Shown: positions 1 through 8,063 of the stretch, one piece after another | How the letters are laid out: every line of letters begins with the position of its first letter | Position numbering within the stretch: position 1 is the stretch's first letter | Source of the DNA: Selenomonas sp. TAMA-11512 | GTDB lineage: Bacteria > Bacillota > Negativicutes > Selenomonadales > Selenomonadaceae | NCBI RefSeq assembly: GCF_037076525.1 | Contig: NZ_AP029018.1 | Span: forward strand, 2,154,501-2,218,500 | Length of the DNA: 64,000 nt | Reading direction: 5' to 3' | Made by a program: the position numbers and the translations under genes | The notes under the pieces: model-generated | What the model was told of the DNA's origin: nothing | Seen by the model: only the letters and a program-made list of their open reading frames with translations | Database searches by the model: none

Positions 1-1
1 C

Positions 2-2539
2 GACACCGGCTCGAAGGAAAACGGCCGCATCAAGCTCCATGGCGAGCCTGTCTTTGCTCTCGACATCGGCACGCGAAGCGTCATTGGCATCGTCGCCGAG
101 AAGACGGACAGCCACATGATGCGCATTCTCGCCACGGTGCGGCGCGAGCATAAGACGCGCGCCATGCTGGACGGTCAGATACACGATGTCCCGCAAGTCG
201 CCGACATCATCCGCGAGGTCAAAAATGAACTCATCGAGCGCGTCGGTCCCCTCACCGGTGCTTCCGTCGCGGCAGCCGGCCGCGCGCTCTACACCATGAC
301 CGCCGAGACGGAGGCGGAGCTGGGCGGCATCGTGACCGATGAGGAGCAGCGCGCGCTGGACTTCGCCGGCGTGCAGGCGGCGCAGGCAAAGCTCGCCACG
401 TCCAAGATCATGGACGACCCGTCCCGCTACTACTGCGTCGGCTACAGCACCATTCAGTACACACTCGACGGCGTCCCCCTCAAGAGCCTCATCGGACAGC
501 GGGGCAAGCTCGCGAAGGCGACGGTCATCGCGACCTTTCTGCCCCGGCAGGTCATCGACTCCATGCAGTCCGCGCTGCGCGACGTTCAGCTCGATATGCG
601 TGCGCTCACGCTGGAGCCGATTGCCGCCATCAACGTCCTCATCCCTCCGACCATGCGCCATCTGAACCTGGCGCTCGTGGACATCGGCGCGGGCACTTCG
701 GATGTCGCCATTACGAAGAACGGCTCCATCGTCGCCTACGGCATGGTGCCGCTCGCGGGCGATGAAATTACGGAGGCCATCAGCCAGCGCTACCTGCTTG
801 ACTTCAATGTCGCCGAGCACGTGAAGCGCAGCGCTTCCGCCGGGCAGGCCGTGAAGTTCACCGATATTCTGGGCAGCGACTACGAGCTCTCCGCGGCCGA
901 TGTCATCAGCCCCGTCATGCCGAACATTCAATCCCTCGCGGACGCCATCGCGAAGCAGATTCTCGAGCTCAATGGCGATTCCCCGCAGGCGGTCATGCTC
1001 GTCGGCGGCGGCGCGCAGACCCCGGCGCTTTCGGCACTCGTCGCCAAGGCGCTTTCCATCCCGGAAAACCGCGTCTCCGTCCGCCATCCGGATGCCGTGG
1101 AGGGCGTGGAGAGCATTCCTCTTGAGCTGCAGACACCCGATGCCGTCACGCCGCTCGGCATCTTGAAGATCGCGTCCATCAACCTGCTCCACTTCCTGTC
1201 CGTCTACGTCAACGACGAGGAAATCAACCTCTTCAACTTCCGCGATCTCACCGTCTCCGACGCGCTTCTGAACGCCGGCATCCAGCTGAAGAAGTTCAAC
1301 GGCAAGCCGGGGCTCGGGCTCATGGTCACGGTCAATGAGGAGAAGAAGTTCTTCCCCGGGACGCTCCCCTCGATGGCGCGCGTTCTCATGGACGGCGAGG
1401 ACACGACGCTCGACACGGTCGTCAAGGAAGGCGCGCGCATCACCGTCGTGGCCGGCGACGACGGCACGACACCCGAGATCACCCTTGCCGAGGTGCTGAC
1501 CGTCGCTCCCGAATTCAAGCTCTACATCAACGGCCGCGAGAAGCGCATCCGGCAGGGCGCCGTCATCAACGGCACGCCCGCGGAGCCCGGCACACTCCTG
1601 AAGGACGGCGATGTCATCGAGAGCAAGGAGCCGCGCTCCCTCGGCGAAGCGCTCAACATCGCCGGCTATCCGCCCGCCGGACGCAAGATCAGCTACACGC
1701 TAAACGGCGTTCCTTCGCATTATACGCTGAAGCCGGAAATCATCCTGAACGACGCTCCCGCCATCCTCTCCATGCCCATCCACGAGGGAGACCATGTCGA
1801 ATATCAGACAGCCGACGAGCCGCAGCTCTCCGAGGTGCTGGATCTGAAGGAGCTCCAGACCTTCGTCCGCATCATCTACAACGAGCAGGAGTTTGAGATT
1901 CCGTCCGCATCGCTTACCCTGACGGTCAACGGACACAAGGCGTCGCCGGGAACGTATCTCGAAGACGGCGCGGATGTGCGCTACGATCTCGAAGAGCGGA
2001 AGGCGACGACGGTCAACGAAGCGCTGCTCGCCGTCGGCTTTGAACCGCCGCCCGCGACGAGCCGCGTCACCGTCTCCATCTTTGTGAATCGTCGTCCCGC
2101 CATCTTCACCGACCCGGTCAAAAACGGCGACCGCCTCGATATCGTCATCAAGCCCATTACACAGCAAAGCGGTCTTAACGACAAGGGCGGCGCGACGCCC
2201 GGCTGGCTGAAGCAGACGGCGCCGATTCCCTCGGCTTCCTCCGTCATCAAGAGCACGTCCAGCGCCGCGGGGACGGGTACGACGGAAACGCAGAGCGCGG
2301 CACTGTCATCGCCCGCACGACCGGAGAAAGACACACAAGCAGCTGCTCCCAAGAGCCGCGCCGCCGCATGGACGGCCGCATCTTCCGACACAGCTGCACC
2401 GCCGACAGAGAGCGCGCCGCGGCTGTCCGATGTGTCGTCTTCGGCATCTTCCGCTCCCGCCGGCTCCGCGCCTAAGGAAGGATATCCCAAGACGGTCTCC
2501 TGGGGCGGCATCCCGCACGACTATTCCAATCGCCGATAA
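2..2539 (+). CDS. FtsA/PilM-like actin-fold ATPase with C-terminal beta-grasp-like repeats (5' end outside window)
   Basis: The reading frame is already open at the first bases, so the true start lies upstream; at least 845 residues are visible. The first motif, FALDIGTRSVIGIV, is the phosphate-1 loop of the actin/FtsA fold. DIGAGTSDVAITKNG is phosphate-2 and MLVGGGAQTPAL is the adenosine motif, so the first 380 or so residues form an FtsA/PilM-type ATPase. The rest is far longer than classical FtsA (about 420 residues). It contains repeated units of the form VNG...LxDGDxI that resemble ThiS/SLBB beta-grasp folds, then a Ser/Ala/Pro-rich low-complexity tail. A membrane-associated role in division or envelope assembly is inferred from the fold; no FtsA-like C-terminal amphipathic helix is obvious. 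It stands alone before a terminator. Confidence 0.8.
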   Translation, partial: DTGSKENGRIKLHGEPVFALDIGTRSVIGIVAEKTDSHMMRILATVRREHKTRAMLDGQIHDVPQVADIIREVKNELIERVGPLTGASVAAAGRALYTMTAETEAELGGIVTDEEQRALDFAGVQAAQAKLATSKIMDDPSRYYCVGYSTIQYTLDGVPLKSLIGQRGKLAKATVIATFLPRQVIDSMQSALRDVQLDMRALTLEPIAAINVLIPPTMRHLNLALVDIGAGTSDVAITKNGSIVAYGMVPLAGDEITEAISQRYLLDFNVAEHVKRSASAGQAVKFTDILGSDYELSAADVISPVMPNIQSLADAIAKQILELNGDSPQAVMLVGGGAQTPALSALVAKALSIPENRVSVRHPDAVEGVESIPLELQTPDAVTPLGILKIASINLLHFLSVYVNDEEINLFNFRDLTVSDALLNAGIQLKKFNGKPGLGLMVTVNEEKKFFPGTLPSMARVLMDGEDTTLDTVVKEGARITVVAGDDGTTPEITLAEVLTVAPEFKLYINGREKRIRQGAVINGTPAEPGTLLKDGDVIESKEPRSLGEALNIAGYPPAGRKISYTLNGVPSHYTLKPEIILNDAPAILSMPIHEGDHVEYQTADEPQLSEVLDLKELQTFVRIIYNEQEFEIPSASLTLTVNGHKASPGTYLEDGADVRYDLEERKATTVNEALLAVGFEPPPATSRVTVSIFVNRRPAIFTDPVKNGDRLDIVIKPITQQSGLNDKGGATPGWLKQTAPIPSASSVIKSTSSAAGTGTTETQSAALSSPARPEKDTQAAAPKSRAAAWTAASSDTAAPPTESAPRLSDVSSSASSAPAGSAPKEGYPKTVSWGGIPHDYSNRR

Positions 2540-2553
2540 TTGCATACGCAAAC

Positions 2554-2595
2554 GGACGGCTCTTCGACATCTCGTGTCACAGAGCCGCCTTTTTT
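2554..2595 (+). terminator. Rho-independent terminator after the FtsA-like gene
   Basis: An imperfect stem pairs GGACGGCTCT with AGAGCCGCC and is followed by six T residues, 15 bp after the stop codon. Confidence 0.8.
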
Positions 2596-2758
2596 GCCTG
2601 TATACGGCTGCACCCGGACACACGCATCCCCCCGCGGCATATAAAATACAAATAATACAAATTTTCAAAAAAACCTGTCGAAATATTTAAAAAGATGTGA
2701 TAGAATAGATTCGATATTACTTACATACTTATCTCTTACAAGCAGAGGAGGAATTATC

Positions 2759-3190
2759 ATGACTGTTCGTTCCGGTAATGAAGCCATTGTCGAAGAAGCT
2801 GTACGCTTTTATGTAAAGACGGTCATCAATGCGGACGACCGACTCGCCAGCAACATTTGGCAGGACGGCCCGAAGACGACCATGATCCATCCGCGCGGTG
2901 AGGATATCGGATGGGATGCCATCCGCCAGCACTTCTACATCGATCGCCTGCAGAAGCTCTACACGGAGCGCAACTTCACGATCGAGAATCTCGACATCGA
3001 ATGCTACTCCAAGCACGCTGTCGTGACATTTACGTGGCATCTCACGGGCAAGCTGCGTTCCGACGGAACCGAAGTTGAACATCACGGCCGCACGAGCCAG
3101 ATCTATCGCCACCGCTCGACAGGCCGCTGGGAAATCATACACACGCATGTCTCCGGCATGCCCATTGCATCCGAAAGGCAGAGCATCTGA
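2759..3190 (+). CDS. NTF2-like / SnoaL-type small protein
   Basis: A 143-residue protein that starts 9 bases after an AGGAGGAAT ribosome site. Its length and pattern match the NTF2-like (SnoaL/DUF4440, ketosteroid-isomerase-like) fold: an N-terminal helix with AVRFYVKTVINADD, then strands ending in a TGRWEIIHTHVSGMP motif, which is typical of nuclear-transport-factor-2-like domains of unknown substrate. It has no signal peptide, so it is probably cytoplasmic. The upstream 200 bp is AT-rich with a TAGAAT -10-like hexamer at 2701. It is convergent with hemL and shares a bidirectional terminator with it. A ligand-binding or small enzymatic role is family-level knowledge only. Confidence 0.75.
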   Translation: MTVRSGNEAIVEEAVRFYVKTVINADDRLASNIWQDGPKTTMIHPRGEDIGWDAIRQHFYIDRLQKLYTERNFTIENLDIECYSKHAVVTFTWHLTGKLRSDGTEVEHHGRTSQIYRHRSTGRWEIIHTHVSGMPIASERQSI

Positions 3191-3206
3191 GCGGCGTTCG
3201 CCCCAT

Positions 3207-3257
3207 AAAAAAAGCGAGCGACGACGGGATATACCCCCGCTGTCGCTCGCTTTTTTG
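3207..3257. terminator. Bidirectional terminator between the NTF2-like gene and hemL
   Basis: AAAAAAAGCGAGCGAC pairs perfectly with GTCGCTCGCTTTTTT around a short GC-rich loop. The A-tract and the T-tract let it work on both strands of this convergent pair. Confidence 0.9.
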
Positions 3258-3284
3258 TTTTGCCGTCACACTTTTACATATCCG

Positions 3285-4604
3285 TTACCGCCGGCTCTCC
3301 CGCACCTTTCGGAACGCAGCGCCTGCCGCGGCAATCGTCTTCTCTATGTCCTCATCGCTGTGCGCGAGCGACATAAATATGGTCTCGAACTGCGAAGGAG
3401 CGAGATAGATGCCCTGCTCGAGCATGGCGTGGAACCAGATTTTGAACGCCTCCTGATCCGCCGCCGCCGCCGTTTCGTAGTCACAGACCTCATGCTCGGC
3501 GAAGAAGATGCCGAACATTGATCCCGCCTGATGTGCCTGTATCTTGACACCCGCCTCCTTCGCCGCTGCCGTCCATCCCATGACAACATCCTTTGTCTTA
3601 AGCGTCAGTTGTCGGCTCTTGTCGGGCTGTCCCTCTTCTTCCCGCATGAGAATGCTGAGCGTCGTGATGCCCGCCGTCATGGCGAGTGGATTGCCGGAGA
3701 GCGTTCCCGCCTGATAAACGGGGCCCGCGGGCGAGACGCAGTCCATGATCTCCGCCTTGCCGCCGTAAGCGGCTACGGGCAGACCGCCGCCGATGATCTT
3801 CCCGAGGCACGTGATATCCGCCCGGATGCCGTACGCCGATGCGGCGCCGCCCAGGGACGCCCGGAAGCCGCACATGACCTCGTCGAAGATGAGCAGTGCG
3901 CCGTGCTGCTGCGTGAGCTCGCGCAGCTTTTGGAGGTAGCCCTGCTTCGGCGGAATGCAGCCCATATTGCCCGCCACCGGCTCGATGATGACGGCGGCAA
4001 TCGCATCGCCCTGCTCTTCCATTACCTTCGTGATCGCCTCGACATCGTTGTAGGGAACGGTGATCGTATCCTTCGCGACACCGGCGGTGACGCCCGGGCT
4101 GTCCGGCACGCCGAACGTCGCCAGTCCGGAGCCCGCTTTGACGAGCAGGCTGTCGCTGTGCCCGTGATAGCAGCCGATGAACTTGACGATCTTCTCGCGC
4201 CCCGTATAGCCGCGCGCGAGGCGCAGAGCGCTCATCGTCGCCTCGGTGCCGGAGTTGACCATGCGGATGCGCTCCACGGAGGGGTAGATCTTCATGACGA
4301 GCTCGGCGAGCTCGCTCTCGATAAGCGTCGGCGCGCCGTAGCTCGTGCCGCGCGTCGCCGCTTCCTGAATCGCCTGCACGACCTCGGGATGCGCATGTCC
4401 GACGACCATCGGCCCCCACGAGCCGACGTAGTCGATGTACTCGTTGCCGTCTATATCATAGATGCGGCTGCCCTTCGCGCGCGCGATGAACGGCGGCGTG
4501 CTCCCCATACTCCGATACGAGCGCACGGGGCTGTTGACGCCGCCCGGCATCAGCTCCTTCGCAGCTTCAAACGCGGCTTCCGATTTACTGAGATTCAGAC
4601 TCAT
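3285..4604 (-). CDS. hemL: Glutamate-1-semialdehyde 2,1-aminomutase
   Basis: HemL is a PLP enzyme that moves the amino group of glutamate-1-semialdehyde to give 5-aminolevulinate, the precursor of haem and cobamides. The 439-residue product is near the family length of about 430. Visible signatures are the N-terminal [14 protein letters not shown], the aminotransferase class III segment [12 protein letters not shown], and the PLP-lysine region [18 protein letters not shown]. The start at 4604 follows a GAGGAGCG site; the same frame is open up to 4814, but that extension has no family similarity and would overlap rsmE. Cobamide supply fits the B12-dependent mutase at 60-62 kb. A solo repeat end lies just upstream. 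Confidence 0.96.
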   Translation of the reverse strand: MSLNLSKSEAAFEAAKELMPGGVNSPVRSYRSMGSTPPFIARAKGSRIYDIDGNEYIDYVGSWGPMVVGHAHPEVVQAIQEAATRGTSYGAPTLIESELAELVMKIYPSVERIRMVNSGTEATMSALRLARGYTGREKIVKFIGCYHGHSDSLLVKAGSGLATFGVPDSPGVTAGVAKDTITVPYNDVEAITKVMEEQGDAIAAVIIEPVAGNMGCIPPKQGYLQKLRELTQQHGALLIFDEVMCGFRASLGGAASAYGIRADITCLGKIIGGGLPVAAYGGKAEIMDCVSPAGPVYQAGTLSGNPLAMTAGITTLSILMREEEGQPDKSRQLTLKTKDVVMGWTAAAKEAGVKIQAHQAGSMFGIFFAEHEVCDYETAAAADQEAFKIWFHAMLEQGIYLAPSQFETIFMSLAHSDEDIEKTIAAAGAAFRKVRESRR

Positions 4605-4646
4605 ATACGCACGCTCCTCGCAAGTTGAAATCTTCTCTTCCCTGAG

Positions 4647-4686
4647 ACGCCAAGATGGCTGTGTTGCATTTATCAGTGCTTCCTTA
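4647..4686 (+). repeat. Solo right end of the 164-bp interspersed repeat
   Basis: The sequence from CGCCAAGATGGCTG to TTTATCAGTGCTTCCTT matches the right end of the full copies at 36965-37128 and 38937-39100. The left terminus and middle are absent. It lies in the hemL upstream region, 43-82 bp from the start codon. Confidence 0.85.
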
Positions 4687-4804
4687 GTTATCATACGAAA
4701 ATCATTATACGAAAAACAGGCGGCGCGCGCAAGTCTTCGCGCGCGGCAAACGTCCCGGAACGGATGATACGGCCGCGAACCGCCCCGCCGCACATGGCTG
4801 TCCG

Positions 4805-5539
4805 CTACATCCACTCGTACTGCACGACGGCGCAGGCGGCAATCGCCGCCGTCTCCGCGCGGAGGATGTTTCTGCCGAACGTGACGGGAGTGAAGCCGGC
4901 ATCCATGACCTGCTCCGCCTCGGCGGCGGAAAAACCGCCCTCGGGCCCGATGAGGAAAGCCACGGAGCCGGCACGCTCTCCCCCTTTCACAGACGCGCGC
5001 AGGACGCTCTTGACGTCGTGCTCTTCGTCCGCCTCGTAGAAGAAGAGACGCATATCCATCTCACCGCAGAGCCGCAGAGCCTCTTCCATCGGCCGGATAT
5101 CCTCCACCGTCGGGAGGGAGACTCTGCCGCACTGCTTGGCGGCCTCGACGGCGATCTTCTGCCACTTCCCGCGCTTTTTCTCCGCCTTTGCCGCGTCGTA
5201 TCGGACGACGGCATGCGCCGTCACAACGGGAAGGATGCGCGTGATGCCGAGCTCGGTCGCCTTTTGGACGACAAGATCGAGCTTGTCTCCCTTCAGAAGC
5301 GAGATGATGAGTACGCGCTCGCCCCGCTCCTCCTCCGCCTCTTCCTCAAAGAGCAGGGAGAGCCGGACAGCGTCCTCCTCGAATCCCGCGATCTCGGCTT
5401 CGGCAAGGCGTCCGTCCATAGCGCGGACACGCACACGCTCGCCGATTTTCGCCCGCAGCACGCGCGTGAGATGATGCGCGTCGTCGCCCGTGACGCGCAT
5501 CGTATCCGCCAGGGGTGTATCCAGGAATAGTCTTCGCAT
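4805..5539 (-). CDS. rsmE: 16S rRNA (uracil-1498-N3)-methyltransferase
   Basis: RsmE is a SPOUT-class, SAM-dependent enzyme that methylates U1498 of 16S rRNA. The 244-residue product opens with MRRLFLDTP, has the PUA-like HHLTRVLR segment, and carries the C-terminal SAM-binding knot with [15 protein letters not shown] and [11 protein letters not shown]-type (here [11 protein letters not shown]) motifs. The start at 5539 follows an AAGGGG ribosome site; in-frame ATGs at 5557 and 5587 are less well placed. It follows prmA by about 60 bp on the same strand, a pairing common in Firmicutes. Confidence 0.95.
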   Translation of the reverse strand: MRRLFLDTPLADTMRVTGDDAHHLTRVLRAKIGERVRVRAMDGRLAEAEIAGFEEDAVRLSLLFEEEAEEERGERVLIISLLKGDKLDLVVQKATELGITRILPVVTAHAVVRYDAAKAEKKRGKWQKIAVEAAKQCGRVSLPTVEDIRPMEEALRLCGEMDMRLFFYEADEEHDVKSVLRASVKGGERAGSVAFLIGPEGGFSAAEAEQVMDAGFTPVTFGRNILRAETAAIAACAVVQYEWM

Positions 5540-5601
5540 CGTGTAAAACCCCTTCATTCGTCTGTCTCCGTTCGGCGTATGCGCCATGGGAAACAGCCGG
5601 C

Positions 5602-6531
5602 TTATGACATACGCGCCACCATGGCGGCCCAGCCCTTGTCCAGCTCGACGGACTCGACACGGATACCGCGCGCCTTCGCCGCGGCGAGCACATCGTCGAC
5701 GCGGTCGTCGATGATGCCCGACAGCAGCATCTTGCCCCCGTCCTCCAGGTAGTCCGATACGTTTTCAAACATCCGGATGATGATGTCGGCAACGATATTC
5801 GCGATGATGAGGTCCGCCCTGCCGCTCGCCTTCTGCAGGAGGTCGCTCTCGAATACCTCGACGTTCCCGACGCCGTTGACCTCGATGTTCTCGCGCGCCA
5901 CGCGGCAGGCGATGGGATCGAAGTCCATTGCCGTGATGTCGCCCGCGCCGAGCTTTGCGGCGCAGATGGAGAGCACGCCCGAGCCTGTCCCCACGTCAAA
6001 GACGCGCATGCCCGGCTCGACAAGCCTCTCGAGCGCGCGGATGCAGAGCGCCGTCGTCTCATGCTGTCCCGTGCCGAAGGCAGCGCCCGGATCGAGGCGC
6101 ACGACGATGTCGCCCTCTTTTGCCTCATATGTTTCCCACGTCGGGGCGATGACGATCTTCTCCCCGATCTTCTCGGGATGGAAATAGGCTTTCCACGTCT
6201 CCGCCCAGTCCTCGTCCTCGACGAGTTCCTCGGTGATGTCCGCGGGCGCCGTGTCGACGCCCTTCGCCTGCAAGTCGGCGAGCCCCCGGCGAAGCAGTTC
6301 CGCCTTCTCCCGCAGCCGCTCATCGGCGGCGATGTAGGCACTGACTCGGACGACACTCGTCTCCTCCCGTTCTTCCAGGTCGGTGTAATCCCACTCGCCC
6401 GATCGGATGTACGCGTTGAGGAGCGCGGGGTCGTCGATGACCGCGCCGCCCGCGCCGAGGTCTTCAAAGAGGGAGGCGACGAGCTCGGCGGCCTCATGGG
6501 AGGTGGAAATTGTGATATGACTCCATTTCAT
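5602..6531 (-). CDS. prmA: Ribosomal protein L11 methyltransferase
   Basis: PrmA trimethylates ribosomal protein L11 using SAM. The 309-residue product has the expected length and the Rossmann motif VFDVGTGSGVLSICAAKLGA, followed by DLIIANIVADII, the family's NPPY-like active-site segment. The N-terminal substrate-recognition domain begins MKWSHITISTSHEAAE. The start chosen at 6531 sits 7 bases after AAGGGG; the ATG at 6537 is too close to it. The gene lies between rng and rsmE, apparently in one transcript. Confidence 0.95.
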   Translation of the reverse strand: MKWSHITISTSHEAAELVASLFEDLGAGGAVIDDPALLNAYIRSGEWDYTDLEEREETSVVRVSAYIAADERLREKAELLRRGLADLQAKGVDTAPADITEELVEDEDWAETWKAYFHPEKIGEKIVIAPTWETYEAKEGDIVVRLDPGAAFGTGQHETTALCIRALERLVEPGMRVFDVGTGSGVLSICAAKLGAGDITAMDFDPIACRVARENIEVNGVGNVEVFESDLLQKASGRADLIIANIVADIIIRMFENVSDYLEDGGKMLLSGIIDDRVDDVLAAAKARGIRVESVELDKGWAAMVARMS

Positions 6532-6595
6532 GTTCATGCCCCTTTTCCGCAAAGAATCTTCCCGCGATGATCGCGGGATGCGGTCGAAACACATA

Positions 6596-8035
6596 TCAGC
6601 TCTTCTGCAGTATGCTGTAGCTCTCGATGTTCATCGTTCCGACAGCCTCAAGCTCCACATCGATGGAAAGCTCTTTCCGAAGCTCCCTGAGCGGTTCTGA
6701 AGACGTCAGCGTATCGATTACGAACGGCGACACCTCGACGATATAGCCGTTGGCGGCGTGCGCTCTCGCCTCGATGCGGCGAAGGTCGCGGCAGATGCGT
6801 ATCGCCATCGTCTCCGGCGACTCGACGCGTCCGCGTCCGAGGCAGGATGGGCAGCTCGTGTAGAGGATGCTCTCGAGGTTCTGCCTCGATTTCTTCCGCG
6901 TAATCTCCACGAGGCCGAGCGCCGTGATGTCGACGATGTTCGTCCGCGTGCGCTCCTCCTTGACCTCCTCGCGGAGGAAACTGAGCAGCGCTTCCTTCTG
7001 GCTTTCCTTCTCCATATCGATGAAATCGACGAGGATGATGCCGCCGATGTCGCGCAGCCGGAGCTGTTTCAAAATCTCCTTTGCCGCCTCCAAATTCGTC
7101 CGGTAGGCTGTATCCGAGAGGTTTGTGTCACCGACAAAGCCCTTCGTGTTCACATCGATCGCCGTCAGCGCCTCGGTGTGATCCATGATGATAGAGCCTC
7201 CGGAGGCAAGCGGCACCTCGCGGTCGCCCAGCCGCTCAATCTCCTCTTCCACGCCGCAGAGAGCAAAGAGCGGCGTCTTGCCGTCATAGTATTGAATCCG
7301 ATCCGCGAGCGCCGGCGAGAGCGTCTCCGCGAGATCCTTTGCCTGCGCATAGAGCGTTCTGTCATCTATGATGAGTTCGTCTACGTCCTCCGTGAAGGAA
7401 TCGCGCATGAGCCGCACGAGCAGGTCGACGTCGCGATACAGCAGCGCCGGCGCTTTGACCCTGGACATCTTGGCGAGGAGCGACTGCCACAGGCGATGCA
7501 GATCCCCGATATCCGCCGCCAGGTCCTCCTTTGACTTCCCCTTCGCGGCGGTGCGCAGGATGACGCCCATCCCTTGGGGCACAAGCTCTTCACCGATGGA
7601 TTTCAGGCGTTCGCGCTCCTCCTCGTCCGTAATCCGGCGCGAGATGGCGATATAGGCGGCTGTCGGCAGGAGGACGAGATGTCTCCCCGGCAGCGAGATG
7701 TGGAGCGTCGCGCGCGGTCCCTTCGTACCGATGGCATCCTTCATGATCTGGACGGGAAGATTCTGTCCGACATGGATCTTCGCCTTTTCCGAGACGCCGC
7801 CCGCCGCGCCGTGCGGCAGTCCATCGCCGATGTAGAGGAAGGCGTTCTTGTCCCCGCCGATGTCGAGAAACGCCGCCTGCATCCCGGGCAGGACGTTCTG
7901 CACGCGCCCCTTGTAGATGTTGCCCACGAGGTGCTCACGAGACGGCCGCTCGACCTCAAAGGAGTGAAGGCGCTCATCGGCGAGAAGTGCCATGCGGATT
8001 TCATCGCGATCGGCACTGACCAGTATTTTCTTCAT
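6596..8035 (-). CDS. rng: Ribonuclease G/E family endoribonuclease
   Basis: RNase G/E processes rRNA precursors and initiates mRNA decay. The 479-residue product is RNase G length, so it lacks the long scaffold tail of E. coli RNase E. It has an N-terminal S1-like domain (HLVGNIYKGRVQNVLPGMQAAFLDIG) and the catalytic metal-site region ALTAIDVNTKGFVGD followed by GGIILVDFIDM. The zinc-link CPSCLGRGRVES sits near the C-terminus. The start follows an AGGGAG site. It is downstream of the radical-SAM fusion gene, which is a known neighbour in Firmicutes. Confidence 0.94.
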   Translation of the reverse strand: MKKILVSADRDEIRMALLADERLHSFEVERPSREHLVGNIYKGRVQNVLPGMQAAFLDIGGDKNAFLYIGDGLPHGAAGGVSEKAKIHVGQNLPVQIMKDAIGTKGPRATLHISLPGRHLVLLPTAAYIAISRRITDEEERERLKSIGEELVPQGMGVILRTAAKGKSKEDLAADIGDLHRLWQSLLAKMSRVKAPALLYRDVDLLVRLMRDSFTEDVDELIIDDRTLYAQAKDLAETLSPALADRIQYYDGKTPLFALCGVEEEIERLGDREVPLASGGSIIMDHTEALTAIDVNTKGFVGDTNLSDTAYRTNLEAAKEILKQLRLRDIGGIILVDFIDMEKESQKEALLSFLREEVKEERTRTNIVDITALGLVEITRKKSRQNLESILYTSCPSCLGRGRVESPETMAIRICRDLRRIEARAHAANGYIVEVSPFVIDTLTSSEPLRELRKELSIDVELEAVGTMNIESYSILQKS

Positions 8036-8063
8036 ACACGCATCTCCCTGAAGTCAAAGTATA

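Noticed and set aside
4605-4814. N-terminal extension of HemL to 4814
   Set aside because: It overlaps rsmE, crosses a repeat remnant and lacks family similarity; the ATG at 4604 has a clear ribosome site.
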